DNA of 64,000 nt from contig NC_056730.1 of assembly GCF_019279795.1 (NCBI RefSeq), positions 609,972,041 through 610,036,040 on the forward strand, written 5' to 3'. Position numbers and translations under genes: made by a program. Source of the stretch: Protopterus annectens. Its lineage: Eukaryota; Chordata; Ceratodontiformes; Protopteridae. The notes below the pieces were generated by a model. The model ran no database searches and was not told where the DNA came from. It saw only the letters and a list, made by a program, of their open reading frames with translations. Position 1 is the stretch's first letter. Every line of letters begins with the position of its first letter. Of the stretch, positions 28,395 to 39,840 are shown in pieces.

Positions 28395-28975
28395 CAGTTA
28401 AATCAGCAGCTTCCAATTACACTCTAGATTGAGTCCCAAGGGAGATAAAGTGTCAAATTTTAAAATAAAAATACTTTTGTTGTATAATAGTCTTCTTTTA
28501 TATAAATTTTCAGAACAAAAACCCACAGGAGCCCTCTCTAACATAGTAGCCTTCAATCCCTCAGGGTTTGAAATATGAAATTCCATAAAATGTTTTACTA
28601 CAGGACTATCCTCTTTTTTATTTTTAATATTTCTTATATGTTCCTGTAGCCTACACTTAAGTCTCCTTTTACTTTCACCTATATAAGTGAGACTACAAGG
28701 ACGTTGTAAGGCATAAATTACACCTTCTGTGTTACAACTAAATGTCTCTGATGGATAATAAGGTTGACCATTAATAAAAGAATTAGTTCTAGTCACATAT
28801 GTACATATATTATAATAGCCACAAGGAAAATTGCCTGTAGGTATAATGGTGGTAGATGCAGGGTTCAAAAGAGGAAATTTAAAATGGTTATGTACCAAAA
28901 TATCTCAAGTTTCTGCCTTTCTTATATGTTATACCTAATAATGGTAAAATATTGGCCAAATTATTAAACTTAAAC
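28395..28975 (-). pseudogene. PLE3 linker and GIY-YIG endonuclease
   Basis: The 166-codon ORF (28898-28398) has a cysteine region (NFPCGYYNICTYV), then the nuclease: FSCNTEGVIYALQRPC (GIY equivalent GVIY), LTYIGESKRRLKCRLQEHIR (YIG with the following Arg helix), SPVVKHFMEFH and a C-terminal SPLGLNLECNWKLLI. Just upstream, in other frames, the linker block ILPLLGITYKKGRNLRYF is readable up to the insert. The C-terminal position that carries the metal-binding Glu in the sister copies (KESIF at 31.7-32.1 kb) is NKSIF here, so the catalytic Glu is Lys. Nuclease activity is therefore unlikely. Confidence 0.88.
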
Positions 28976-28986
28976 AAATATTTCCA

Positions 28987-29454
28987 ATAACAATGAAAGA
29001 AAAGCACAACCCCTGCCAAACCAGGTAAACGTTCCTGCCCAAAAACACAAAATGTAAATAACCCAAAAAACGAATGGGTCTGGAACGAAGCAAGTGTAAA
29101 ACAGCGTAGTCCACAAAATGTATTAACGAATACAATCAGCAAAGTTTATTGTCCAACAGATAAGCGCTTTCTGCTTTATGCATATATATTTTTGTTATAT
29201 TATGCTTTATCAAATGTTTTTTCCCTTTAAGATGCTGATTAGCATTTAATCCATTTGATAGGCCAACTGATTTAAGGGCTTGTATATATCTGAAACAATG
29301 TTTGATAATTTGTTAAAGATTTGAAGAAGCTTTTACAGCGAAAGCGCTTATCTGTTGGACAATAAACTTTGCTGATTTTATTCATTTCTACATTTTGTGG
29401 ACTACACTGTTTTACACTTGCTTCGTTCCAGACCCATTCGTTTTTTTTGGGTTG
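28987..29454 (+). mobile_element. Short fold-back insert within PLE3, 11-bp target duplication
   Basis: Flanked by aaatatttcca on both sides (28976-28986 and 29455-29465). Removing the insert and one copy joins the PLE3 reading YYWKY on one side to YWKYLFKFNN on the other, which proves it interrupted that gene. The insert holds arms of about 113 bp: aacccaaaaaacgaatgggt...(29060) and its reverse complement ending at 29452. The centre-right carries ttgaagaagc ttttaca gc gaaagcgctta (29321-29350), a hammerhead-like motif with a palindromic AGCGCT, then caataaa. It has no ORF. Best read as a non-autonomous Penelope-derived unit; a TIR DNA transposon is the alternative. Confidence 0.75.
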
Positions 29455-29465
29455 AAATATTTCCA

Positions 29466-30740
29466 GTAGTATTTAACCAATTCAATCAAAACAGAATTAA
29501 ACACACCATAAGTAGAGACAAAGTAATTTTTTTTAATATCACTTCTTCTATTAACAATACTAGAATTATAAAATATTTCTGTATTAGAAAACTCATTATT
29601 TCCTAAGGGAGGCTCATCAAAACTATTAACCACTTTGTTAGATGCTTGTAATAAGTATTTGTCATAACCTCTAGATAAAAACATTGAACACATCCTATTA
29701 ACCTCTTTATCAAAATCGTAATCATTATTACATAGTCTTCTTAATCTTAAACACTCACTGTATGAAAGAGAAGAAATAGTGTGTGGGGGGTGACAGCTGG
29801 TACCAAACAAATATTTACCACCATCTTCAAACATCCCATGAATTGATGTAAGCAATTCATTATCTTTATTTAAAGTAAGATTAATATCCAAAAATGTAAG
29901 TTTTTTGCCCACTTGCAAACCAATAAAAGAAATACCAAATCTATTATTTTGTAACCATCCAAAAAACAACTTAACTTCTGTCAATCACCCTTTACATACA
30001 AATATGAGATTAAAAAATCTGTAGTACTTGACTACAAATTTTCTAAAAAAGTCTCCATGATATACGTATTCCAGTTCACATAAACCCATCATAAGGTTGG
30101 CAAAATATGCCTCCACAGCCATACTTGAAGATGATGGAAAATTGGATTGTTAAATGTGAAATAATTATTCATTAGGCAAAAAACACAACAATTCCGACAC
30201 AATTCCCTTTTGGCATATCGCCTATAAAATATTTAACTGCTTCTAACTCAAATTTGTGCTGAATGTTTGTATACAAACTGTATACATTTACTGAAATAAA
30301 ATACATATCCTCAGACCATTCAAAATCAGACAACTTATCTAAAAAGATCAATACTATCCCTTATGTATGAGTCTAATTTAACTGCATAAGGTAATAGAAA
30401 TGTATGTAACAGCAGACCTATGTTGGTCAAAAAATATTTTCAAGCAGAAACAATTGATCTGCCTGGGGGTTAAAAGTATCCTTATGGATTTCGGGTAGGC
30501 AATAAAAAATTGCCAGTTCACTATCATTACAAGTAAACTTTTTCTCAAATCCAATCTGGAAAAGTACCCCAGTCAAAACCACTTTTGTAAAAGAACCTCA
30601 AAATCACATACAGCTTTTCTATATTCATTTATATTACTGATGCTGTAGGTTTTTTCATCATCAGGATGCAACATGCACATGGTAAAGTATTTCTGGGCAC
30701 TCATTATCACAATTTTACCCCCTTTATCTGAAGGTTAAAT
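29466..30740 (-). pseudogene. PLE3 reverse transcriptase
   Basis: In minus order: PSDKGGKIVIMSAQKYF (DKG motif, 30735-30690) preceded by a stop, then PEIHKDTFNPQADQLFLLE, the palm A region ISVNVYSLYTNI (30310-30275) where the expected Asp is Asn, motif B remnant MAVEAYFANLMMGLCELEY (30130-30075), and the thumb GLQVGKKLTFLDINLTL, SCHPPHTISSLSYSECLRLRR, MFLSRGYDK (29984-29412 ORF, 190 codons). The palm C box expected as Y-x-D-D reads YYRFFN, so both catalytic Asp are gone. Order and spacing match the RTs of PLE1 and PLE2. The copy is inactive and much older than its insert. Confidence 0.85.
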
Positions 30741-31583
30741 AACAACATTATTATTTCTGGCCAAAAGTTGAATCTTACGCCATTCTTGAGCAGTTAAATT
30801 ATAAGTAATAGCATACTTATTGTTCATAAAATCATTATATACATACTCCACTGCATAATTTAACATTTGAAAGAAATGATGAATACCTTCATGTCTATAT
30901 ACAGGAATACAATCACTTTTGTATGCAATTTCAGTAGTGTTAAAAAGACTATGTGCGTTAAAATCACAATCTCCCTTTGAATTTGCATCCATATCACAGA
31001 TACATGCATGGAAGCTGTTCTCAAAACTATTATCAGAATCCCCAAAACTTCTAATATCATAACAATTATCTCTATTTAATAAGAAAATGGTAAACTAAAT
31101 GCAATTTACAGCACATCCTAAACACATCACATTTAAGTTCATATAAACATGGTATTACAGTCAGAATAAATTTCAGGCCATAATTCAATACTTTTAATGG
31201 ACAATTAGTTAAAGCTAGGCCTGAAATATACATCAACACAGAATCTACAGACAAATTAATACCATTTGGATTTCTTGTATTGTCGCATATAGTCTTTGAA
31301 TAGTTTGGGTCTGGTTGGTTCTGTCCTTGTTTACAGTCATTATAAGCTTCATCCGAATTTCTGGACTCTCTCCGAAAGTCTTGCACTAGACTGGAAGGAT
31401 CTTGTGGGGCAGGCAATGCTGGAAACTGTTCACCATTTTTTCTGTATCAGCTGACGTGCCTGACATGTCAAACGCAAAGGAAACACCTCTTGAAGAATTA
31501 AAAGATTTTCTTAAAGGGACATTACCTCGTTCGCTCTTGTTTTCCCTTTTATGCCACAAAAAAGCACACCCTCCCCCCTTCAT
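30735..31583 (-). pseudogene. PLE3 N-terminal region
   Basis: Three overlapping frames (31583-31386, 31416-31072, 30992-30735) give SERGNVPLRKSFNSSRGVSF, then LTNCPLKVLNYGLKF, IPCLYELKCDVFR, and RHEGIHHFFQMLNYAVEYVYNDF leading to LTAQEWRKIQLLARNNNVVI at the DKG motif. The block LKVLNYGLKF corresponds to ELKILSYGLNF in PLE2 and SVYDVLRKGLF in PLE1, the start of the core RT region. There are at least two frame breaks. Upstream of about 31600 the sequence becomes the inverted arm of PLE4. Confidence 0.7.
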
Positions 31584-31639
31584 AGTCCCTCAAGTCCTAT
31601 TTAGGTTTAGTACTTTTTCATTCTACCAGACTCAGACTC

Positions 31640-32300
31640 AGACTTCTCTTGGTTTCCCCTATGTAATATTTCTTACACGGACACATAATAGCATAAATTA
31701 TCCCTTTACTAGTGCAGGTATAAGTGCCTAAAGTGTCAAACTTCTTTCCTCCTATTTTGTTTATAATGGCTATAATGTGTCCGTGTAAGAAATATTACAT
31801 AGGGGAAACCAAGAGAAGTCTTGGTGAAAGGATAAAAGAACATATCAGAGATGTCAAGAAAAATAAGGTTATTAGTCCAATAGCAGAACATTTTAATAGG
31901 GTACATATGGGAGATGTAAATAATTTAAAAGTAACAGTTTTGGAACAAGTGATACAGCAATATGGAAATGTAGAAATGTTAAAACACACATTAAGAAAAA
32001 AGGAGTCTATTTTTATTATTAAATATCATACTTTACAACCTTATGGTTTGAACAAGGAATGCAATTGGCAAAGCTTCATTTAAGATGTTTTAACTTGTAT
32101 TATGATATAAGCTGAATTTTAACAATCTGGATTTAATTGATTAATTGAAGGTAAATGTAATTAAGTTGATGTATAAAATGTGAGGTTTTTAGAGGAAAAA
32201 CTTTTACTCTGTAAAGGCTATTTGTGGCCGAGGCGCTAAGAGAATACATTCTGTGGCAATAAATAATGTCTGGTGTAAGAGAGAGCTAGTATTCACTGGT
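31640..32300 (+). pseudogene. PLE4: GIY-YIG fragment with inverted lead and 3' end
   Basis: The plus-strand ORF 31724-32083 encodes MCPCKKYYIGETKRSLGER (YIG and Arg helix), SPIAEHFNRVH, and KKESIFIIKYHTLQPYGLN (catalytic Glu of the GIY-YIG fold kept). The bases 31640-31745 are the reverse complement of the start of this region and still encode GIIYAIMCPCKKYYIGETKR on the minus strand, so the fragment has an inverted copy of itself in front, as PLE1 and PLE2 do. The 3' UTR has ctgtaaaggc tatttgtg gccgaggcgcta (32209-32238), a worn hammerhead-like motif, then caataaa. It has its own nuclease sequence, clearly different from PLE3, so it is a separate family. No RT is attached. Confidence 0.82.
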
Positions 32301-32710
32301 CTAGTTTTTCTTTCTCTGTTGTGTGGATTTTGGAACTGTTCGAGTGGTACTACAATAACTCATGGAATGTTTGAAGACTAAAGTCTTCAGATAAAAGAAA
32401 GTTAGTCTTTCATTTATTTTTATAAGTCTCATGCACAAATCATGTTTACAGAAAAAAAGCATATGCTAGATAAGCAATGGGCAGTTATCAGTAAAAAATT
32501 GATAGCACAAAAAGTTATGTCTGGAAACAGCAAGAACAAAGCTGGAGCTGCCATCTTTCTCAAAAAATAATTTTTATAAACATTAAAGAGACAGACAGTG
32601 ACCCAAATGGTCACTGGTGTTATATAACAAAATTAACCAATGAAAGCAATAAACCACTACTTCTGTTTAATATATATGTCCCTAAAACAGAGCCTATCAC
32701 TTTTATTACA
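32301..32710. other. No recognisable gene
   Basis: Nothing supported between the PLE4 3' end and the next repeat. Confidence 0.4.
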
Positions 32711-32830
32711 CACATATTTATTTATTTTATTTATTTATTTGCTGTTGGTTAACCAGGATAGTCCATTGGGCCAAAAGAACCCTTTTACAATGGAGTCCTG
32801 GGGAGAAAAGCTCCAACACAGATTACACAA
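32711..32830 (+). repeat. Interspersed repeat with TTTA lead, copy 3 of 3
   Basis: TTTATTTATT run, then ctgttggttaaccaggatag, tccattgggccaaaag, tttacaatggagtcc and ggggagaaaagctcca. Matches the other two copies at both ends but differs in the middle. Confidence 0.6.
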
Positions 32831-33522
32831 AGATTGCAGAGATTTACATTTCAAACATAACAAACAAAACATAACATTACAAGACAAAGTACTGGGGTTA
32901 CAATCACAAAAGTTAAAAAACAAAATTATATATAATTGTTTTTTTTTTTTTTTGACATGCTCAAAAGTTTTCAAATTCATACTATCATATTTGGAGGTGA
33001 ATGGAATGCCAGTATGAATCATTGGTATGACATCATTAACAGAAATAGAAATTTTGATAGAAATGTATCTCAAACTCACCCAAGAATGGAGTTGCGGGCA
33101 GCAGCACAAACTCTAGATGGTGCCCTATAGGGGAAGAGATGTATACACCAACCACTTTGGGCATCTAGTGGGGTGCTGAGCATCCTCAAAATAGGAAACA
33201 TGGATCACAGACTGTGTGCCATGTCAGGGCTAGCCACTTGATGGTGTAAAATATGACTTTAGGTGATACTGTCATGCTGACTAACGTCACCAAAGCGCAT
33301 GGGTATTTACCAATGATAAGTGGGTTGAGGACCCGGCCTACTCCAACTGACACCAGAGACCCATGCTAATAGCAGGAAGGGTGTATATTCCCTTTTTGGC
33401 AAGTGTGTGCTCCCATAAAACTACTGGCTGGCCAGGGTCCAGTTGCTAGGCTAGAATAACCTAGGATAGCTCTGTTGAGTGAAAGCATGACATAAAACCA
33501 ATCAACCTGTCAAACAAGAACT
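32831..33522. other. No gene; possibly 5' region of the RTE-type LINE
   Basis: T run at 32938-32954. From about 33330 (gacccggcctactccaactg) the sequence is GC-richer and leads without a break into the LINE at 33523, so part may be its 5' UTR. Confidence 0.4.
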
Positions 33523-36250
33523 AAAAATTGCTACACTCTGTGCTGGTTCACTGACACACTGGAGCTTGGAAGCGGATGGCATGATGGTAAGGAGGAGGTT
33601 GGACATCCTATGTACCAGCAGACAAGATGGAAGGGCAGTGCAGCAAAGCCACTTGGTTTGGATCCACAGTCTATTACTCAGGAGGATGACAGGCTACAGA
33701 TGGTGTGGGAATTGTGGTAAGGGACAGGTTTCAGAAAACAGTGAAGGATATCAGAATTAATGACAGACTCATGACTAAAAGACTCCAGTGTAATGAGAGA
33801 GCAGTATTCATAACCTAAGCCTATGCCCCACAGCAGTGATATTGAGGAAAACAGTACATTCAGACAGCAGTTGCATGTATTATTAGATAAAGCAGGACAA
33901 CATGAACTGCTGTTGATAATGAGTGACCTGAATGCATATAATGAGACAGACAGAATAGGATATGAGGATGGCCTGGATCCACATGGGTAGGGCAATGGAA
34001 ATAATGTATGAGAGGCTATCCTAGACTTCTGTCTAGCAAATGGCTTGATAGTGATCAGCACATGGTTTAGTAGGAGAGTAGGCAACAGGAAGTTAACTGG
34101 AAAGAAAGGACAGCAGTTGAAAGAATTATTCAGGGCTCTAGTACCTCAAGAAGAGAAAATAAATGTAGCTGAAGAAGAATGGCAGCACTTCAAAACAGCA
34201 TATGGGAGGATTATAGAACAGATATAGCCACCTGAGGTGTGAAAATTGGCACTAGATGACTGTCACTGTTGCAGTGACACCCAAACCCCACATGCAAAAA
34301 TGGGAGAAATGGGTGGTGGATGGATGGATGTGGCCAAGCCAGGTATGGAGATAAGGGACATAAGGAAAGCTGGTTGTGGAATGCAGAAGTCCAGAAAGTC
34401 ATGAAAAGAAAGAATGAGTGCAAGAAAAAGTGAGAGATAGAAATGATTGATTAGGTTAGGAAGGAATACTGGTTGTCTAACAAAGGGACAAGCACAGGAA
34501 TTGCAATAGCAAAGAAAAAGGCATCCAAGGCACTCTACCTGCTTTTGGAAAGTTACTCAGTAGATGGCACAAATACATTATATTAGGTTGTAAGGCAAAG
34601 ACAGAAAGATAAAGAAGATAGTCAAGACACCCTTTGTAAGAGATTCCAGCAGCAACCTGCTCACCAGTCCATAGGACATCAAAAGCAGATATAAGAAGTA
34701 TTTCCAGCAGCTTTTGAATGAAGAAAACCCCACAGAATCTGTACCTCCCCAGACACAACCTACAATGAAAGAAGAGGTGAAGCTCATCATAGAAGAAGTA
34801 AGAACAGCACTAAGGAAAATGAAGTCAGGGAAAGCAGATGAGGTCACAGCAGATATGATCAAGATGCTGGATGAGAAAGAAATGGCTTCTGAGGATACTC
34901 ATAGCAGTATGGAGAGGAAGGCATATCCCAGATGACTGGAGAAAAAACATACTAGTGCCAGTGTTCAAGAACTGAATGGACATTCGCAACTGTAAGCAGT
35001 ACACAGGTATTGACCTCTTGTCACACTGCATAAAAGTTCGTTAGAAGGTGGTTGATAAATGAATGCCAGACCAGTAAAAAATAAGATAGAAGATCAGTTC
35101 AGATTCAGATCAGGATGCAGCACTACCAACCTGATGTTTGCAGTGAGATAGATATTTGAGAAGAAACTAGAGATGAGGAAAGAGTCCAACTGGGTATTCC
35201 TAGACTTGGAAAAAGCATATGATAAATCCCAAGAAAGATGATTTGGGCATTCCTGCAGTGATTTGAAGTCCTAGAAACATTGGTGGAATTAGTGCAGGCT
35301 GTGTACAAGGACATAATATCTCAAGTATGAACAACTTTTGGTCTCACAGAGGATTTCCCAGTCTGAGTGAGTGTGCATCAGGGTTCATTTGTGAACCCAC
35401 TGCTGTTCATACTGGTAATGAACTACATGGTCAGAGGGGACATATCTAAAAGTTGATGCATGCTGATGATGTGACATTACAAGGAAACTCTGAGCAAGAA
35501 GCTCAGCAAAGGATAGAGGAATGGAATGCAAAACTGAAGGTACAGGGGATGAAACTGAGTACAGATAAGACAGGTGTATTGGCAGACACTGGGTGAAATC
35601 AGAAGAAGCTGAGAATTGAGATAGAAGGGAAAATAATGGAACAGGTTAACAGCTTTAAGTACCTGAGAGGGGTAGTTGAGGAGAAGGGAAATCTGAATAA
35701 GGAGGTCAAAGCTGTAACTGGAGGGGAAACAGCCACATGGCACAGAATGTGAGGAGTAGTGTGTGACAGAAGGTTGCCAAAGAGGCTGAAAAGTAAGGTG
35801 TACAAAACAGTGCTATTACCAGTACTACTGTACGCTAGAGGAACTTAGCAGTGGCAGAGCAATTGAAGAAGTTATAGGTGTTATAGATAAAATACCTGAA
35901 ATGGGTGGTAGGATGAGTACTGTTGGACAGATGAAGAAATGAAGACATAAGAGCAAAAGCCAAAGTAGCACCAATTGCAGAAAAGGTCATAGAGAACAGA
36001 TTACAGTGGTTTGTGCACATGTTCAGAAAAGAAGAAAACAATCTGGTGAAGATTTGGGACAGACAGGAAAAAGGCAAGAGGAAATGAACACATCTAGCAA
36101 AGACATAGATGGATTGTGTGAGTGAAGACCTGTGATACTCAGACATGAATGTCGAAGAGGATAGTGACACTGAATACAGAGAGATGGTGTCAGCTGACAC
36201 AACACCTCAACCGTATGTAGAAAAATGTGAGAAAAGAGGACTGATGATAC
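33523..36250 (+). pseudogene. RTE-type LINE (endonuclease + RT), heavily decayed
   Basis: Endonuclease blocks in order: MMVRRRLDILC (33580), a damaged QETRWKG, ERAVFITYAYAPQ near 33800 (one stop), LLLIMSDLNAYNETDRIGYED (33910-33970), ANGLIVISTWFSRR (34040). An internal deletion then joins to a linker (EEEWQHFKTAYGRIIEQI). RT blocks: IIEEVRTALRKMKSGKADEV (34790-34850), FRFRSGCSTTNLMFAVR (35100), NWVFLDLEKAYDK (palm A, 35190), a broken QG-F-NPLLF box (35380), HADDVTLQGNSEQEAQQRIEE (palm C, 35460; Y/F replaced by H but both Asp kept) and VNSFKYLRGVV (35645). The word order is that of the RTE group (BovB/RTE-X relatives). At least a dozen stops and shifts. No other copy of the family in this window. 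Confidence 0.82.
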
Positions 36251-36599
36251 ATCCTCAGCTATTAAATAATTGCTGATAGAGTATGATTTGTTAGATCCAC
36301 TTATGATTGCTAATGCTAGAAACAGTGGTAAAAATAAATTCTACAGAAAACATAATTGCACTTCCACCCTTCCATAAAATGTGGCTTCACAGTGATTTCT
36401 CTTTAATGTCTACTAGTCTTATAAATATTATTGACTTTTATCACTGAAACTAGTGCATTCGCAAACAATTCCAGGATTTCTTTTATGTTAAACTGGAAAT
36501 TGTATACTAATTGTGATTTTTATAACAACTGATATTTAAACCAATTAGAACTGTAAAAAGAAGAGGTCATAACTGAAAAACTGTATGCTTGATTAATTT
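36251..36599. other. No recognisable gene
   Basis: Sequence between two LINE relics; nothing seen. Confidence 0.4.
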
Positions 36600-38574
36600 T
36601 TTTCTACTTTCATCAACTCAGATGAAAAAGAAATGATATGTAATGGAAAATGCCAATCAGAGGCTTATTATTCAGCAAAACATCCTATTACAACAAATTA
36701 CATAAACAATGAACTTGATATAAAATCTACCAATAAAAATGGGGAAAAAGTATAATTCAAAACAATAATATAAATGTAGAAGATGAATTAAAATATCTTG
36801 CAACAATTAATTATTTATTACATGGTTCAACAGTTATTGCATGAAACCAAAATCCTGCCATCTCTACTGAAATGGACTCAAGTCCTTCTATACTCTTCGC
36901 CCACTTAATCAAAATATAAAAAAAAAACAAATACTACAATCAGGAAAACTAAATATAACAATAGAACTTGCACTTCCAACAAATGTATCCTAGCGGCCAT
37001 TGAAAAATATTATTCCAATCTATATTAAATCAATTCTAATACTTATAATGATGTAAAATTAAATACATACTTACAACAAATCATTTTCCCTTCCTTATCC
37101 ATGGATTAAGCTAAAAGCCTAGAAAAGTCTATTTCTATCTTAGAAATATCCATCATCATCATTAAATACATAAAAGATGAAATAGCCACAAGTCCAGATA
37201 GAGTTTCCCTTGAATTCTGTAAAGTTTTCAAATATATTATCTAAAATACAACAAGTACTATTTAATGATATAATTTACAATGGAGTTCAATCCCTACTTA
37301 AAGAGACCGAAATCAATGTTCATCTTAAAGCCCTACTCTGGCCTTTCTGACCTGTCAAACTATAGGCCAATATCATTAATAAATTATGATTTCAAAGTTC
37401 TAACAGCTAGTGCTGCAAATAGAATTTAAAAAGTTATCTCATGCATCTAATTACATTTCTAATCAGATTTTACCAAATGTAATCAAACAAATGATCAAAC
37501 TTTTACCTTTAAAATGTTACAAAATGTCATCTTCAACAAAAATTCAAATACTTTTGTGTTAGCTTTAGATGCCATAAAAGCATTTGCTCAAGTAAGTATC
37601 CTTTTTGGAAAGTGTTTTGCTTAAAATTGGTTCCATCCTCATATTCTTCAGATAAGGTCTTCCTTATATCAAAACCTATCTGTGCAACTCTTAATTAACA
37701 CAAATCTTTATTGATCCATCATGAAAAAACAAGGAGTTAGACAAGGCTGTCCCCTTTCACAGTCTTTATTCAATGGATATAGGGTGGCTTTCTTTCTATT
37801 CCTTATACAAAAATCTTACTATAACTTTTTTACTTACTTAAATACCTAAATTGTCATAACAACCTCTGCTGATGACAAACATATATTTAACTATTCCAAA
37901 TTCAAATATTCCTAACATTATAAATTTAATTAATTTTTTCTCAACTTTCTAACTATAAACTCAATTTGCAAAAAACTAAATTATTCCCTCTCTTGATAAA
38001 TTATCATCATACCAATCTCCACAATTTGGAGGTTATTTCTATAAATACTTTGCTATAATATTTAGAAGTAAACTATCATCACAATAATAAATCCAGTTTT
38101 TGTATCAACTTAAATAAAACCTGGGGTTGATACTAGAGGATACCAGTAGATGGAAGTCAAATAATCTGTCATTTCTTTATAAACTGGCCATAACTAAGAT
38201 GAAAATTTTACCTAAATTGTTTTTATATGTATTTTCCACCTTCAGTCCAATACCTAAATACGTTTTTCAATAAATCATAAAAATTTTAAAAAACTCATAT
38301 GGCATCCCAGATTGGTGAGAATAAGTTATGATAAGCTTACAGCACCCAAAACTATTGGATGATTAGCCCTTCTTGACTTTCATTTATATTACTTAATAGT
38401 GAACTCAATATGAGACTATCTAAGATAATATGTGCAGATTTATCTCCTACCAAATGGCAGCCACCTTGGGTGAAAATTGAAATAATTACCTTAAGAAGTA
38501 CAGTTTTAATAAACTGGCTCTTCTTTTTATGTAATACTGAACTAAAAGCACTAAAAGTTAAACTATTAATAGAG
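36600..38574 (+). pseudogene. L1-type LINE ORF2, left part (RT), split by PLE1
   Basis: Readable in three frames: FPSLSMD and KDEIATSPDRVSLEFCKVF (37165-37230), DLSNYRPISLINYDFKVLTA (37350-37410), NTFVLALDAIKAFAQV (palm A, 37550), QGVRQGCPLSQSLFNG (37730-37780), ITTSADDKHIFNY (palm C as S-A-D-D, 37860), TKMKILPKLFLY (38190), LALLDFHLYYL (38365) and WQPPWVKIEIITLRSTVLINW (38455-38520). The series is that of an L1-superfamily ORF2 from fingers to C-terminus. It breaks off at 38574 in mid-ORF at the PLE1 insertion and resumes at 47881. It is far more decayed than PLE1, as expected for the older host element. Confidence 0.82.
38558..38574. repeat. Target-site duplication of PLE1, left copy (17 bp)
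   Basis: ttaaactattaatagag, identical to 47864-47880. Both flanks are the same L1-type LINE, so this marks a single insertion event. Confidence 0.92.
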
Positions 38575-39393
38575 AAAGCAAAAACTGAGCAACTATGTAA
38601 CTAGAAAATGAACTTAAAACAAAAAAGGTCAAAACCAATACTATTCCTCAGGAAAGCACGGACACTTCGTTAAGCTTTCATTCACATTTAATGATCATGA
38701 ACTTATTCAGAAAACATCCATCTACCCTTTCTTCACATTTAAATACTTAAATTAAATCAATTAAAATTAAATTAAATTAAATACAATTAAATCACATGAT
38801 TAATTAATAGTGCAACACTGAAATAAACATTAAAGGCACAGATTATAAAAAGTCAAATAAGGCTGTGTAAACTCATATGTTTACATACTAAAAAAAAGAC
38901 ACATATTGCAAAATGTATGTGTAAATATAATATCACATATTTTACATAAAGTGTAAAAAAAACCCACTTTAAATTAATAACATCATTAAGACCTGGCACA
39001 CTATCTGCACCCAAACGTATCTGCCATATACTTTCTTTACATTCCAATCTAGTTTTATAATCACCAGAAAACATTTCACAACTCACATTGTCCAACACTG
39101 AAAAAAAAACAATTTCTTGAAATGTTTACACACACTAGCATGTCTACCTAAAGTATTTTTATCATCTCCCTTCCTTATAGCTAACTAATGTTCATATATG
39201 TGTCTTTTCAGACATCTAATAGTTTTTCCAATGTAATAGCACGGACAAGAAAGACACTGTTCAACATAAACTATCATATCACTATTACAGTCGAAAAAAA
39301 CTTTTGTCTAAATGTTTTTTTTATTATGCTTGAAGAAGACCGAAGATGTGTTACTCATATCTAGCCTGCCTACAATTGTTACATGCGTAACTG
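38575..39393 (-). repeat. PLE1 left arm: inverted copy of linker, GIY-YIG and 3' end
   Basis: Reverse complement of 42852-42968 joined to 47234-47863 and then of the first bases of the unit (39797-39840). It therefore carries the PLE1 sequence as it was before PLE2 entered: ttacagtcgaaaaaaa (39284-39299) is uninterrupted. A minus-strand ORF (39098-38853) retains LDNVSCEMFSGDYKTRLECK of the nuclease C-terminus. Divergence from the right end is a few percent, with small indels. Confidence 0.93.
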
Positions 39394-39394
39394 C

Positions 39395-39840
39395 CCTTCT
39401 TCTAGATTGGAATGTAAAGAAAGTATATGGCAGATATGTTTGGGCACAGATAGTGTGCCAGGTCTTGATGTTATTAATTTAAAGTGTTTTTTACAATTTA
39501 TGTAAAAAATGTGATATTACATTTACACATACATTTTGCAGCATGTGTGTTTTTTTAGTATGCAAACATATACGAGTTTACACAGTCTTATTTGACTATT
39601 TTATAATCTGTGCCTTTAATATTTATTTCAGTGTTGCACTATTAATCATGTGATTTAATTGTTTAAAGTATTTAAATGTGAAGAAAGGGTAGATGGATGT
39701 TTTCTGAAGTTCACGATCATTAAATGTGAATGAAAGCTTAATGAAGTGTCCGTGCTTTCCTGAGGAATGGTGTTGGTTTTGACCTTTTTATTTTAAATTA
39801 ATTTTCTAGTTACATAGTTGCTCAGTTTTTGCTTTGTCTG
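39395..39840 (+). repeat. PLE1 direct copy of the 3' end, in front of the 5' start
   Basis: From ctagattggaatgtaaagaa to ggttttgacctttt this is a direct repeat of 47465-47858. It continues without a gap into ttttctagttacatagttgc, the start of the coding unit. This is the tail-to-head junction of a partial tandem array, the usual way a PLE supplies itself with upstream sequence (a promoter would be expected here). The hammerhead-like box is damaged: ctgaagttcac replaces ctgaagaagttcac. Confidence 0.92.

Larger units (their letters stand above)
28237..31640 (-). mobile_element. Penelope-like element PLE3 (minus strand), decayed
   Basis: A Penelope-like retroelement read leftwards: N-terminal part (31583-31072), DKG motif and RT (30740-29455), a 468-bp insert (28987-29454), then linker and GIY-YIG nuclease (28975-28395), with a 3' UTR to about 28240. 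PLEs copy themselves with a telomerase-like RT and usually cut their target with a GIY-YIG nuclease. The 3' UTR holds cctggaaggctttgcc followed by aaagtgctggag (minus strand, 28320-28293), a worn form of the hammerhead-like motif seen in the other PLEs here. It abuts the 3' end of the CR1 copy at 28236. Confidence 0.85.

Noticed and set aside
31402-31731. Plus-strand 109-codon ORF
   Set aside because: It is the antisense of the PLE3 N-terminal region and of the PLE4 inverted arm.
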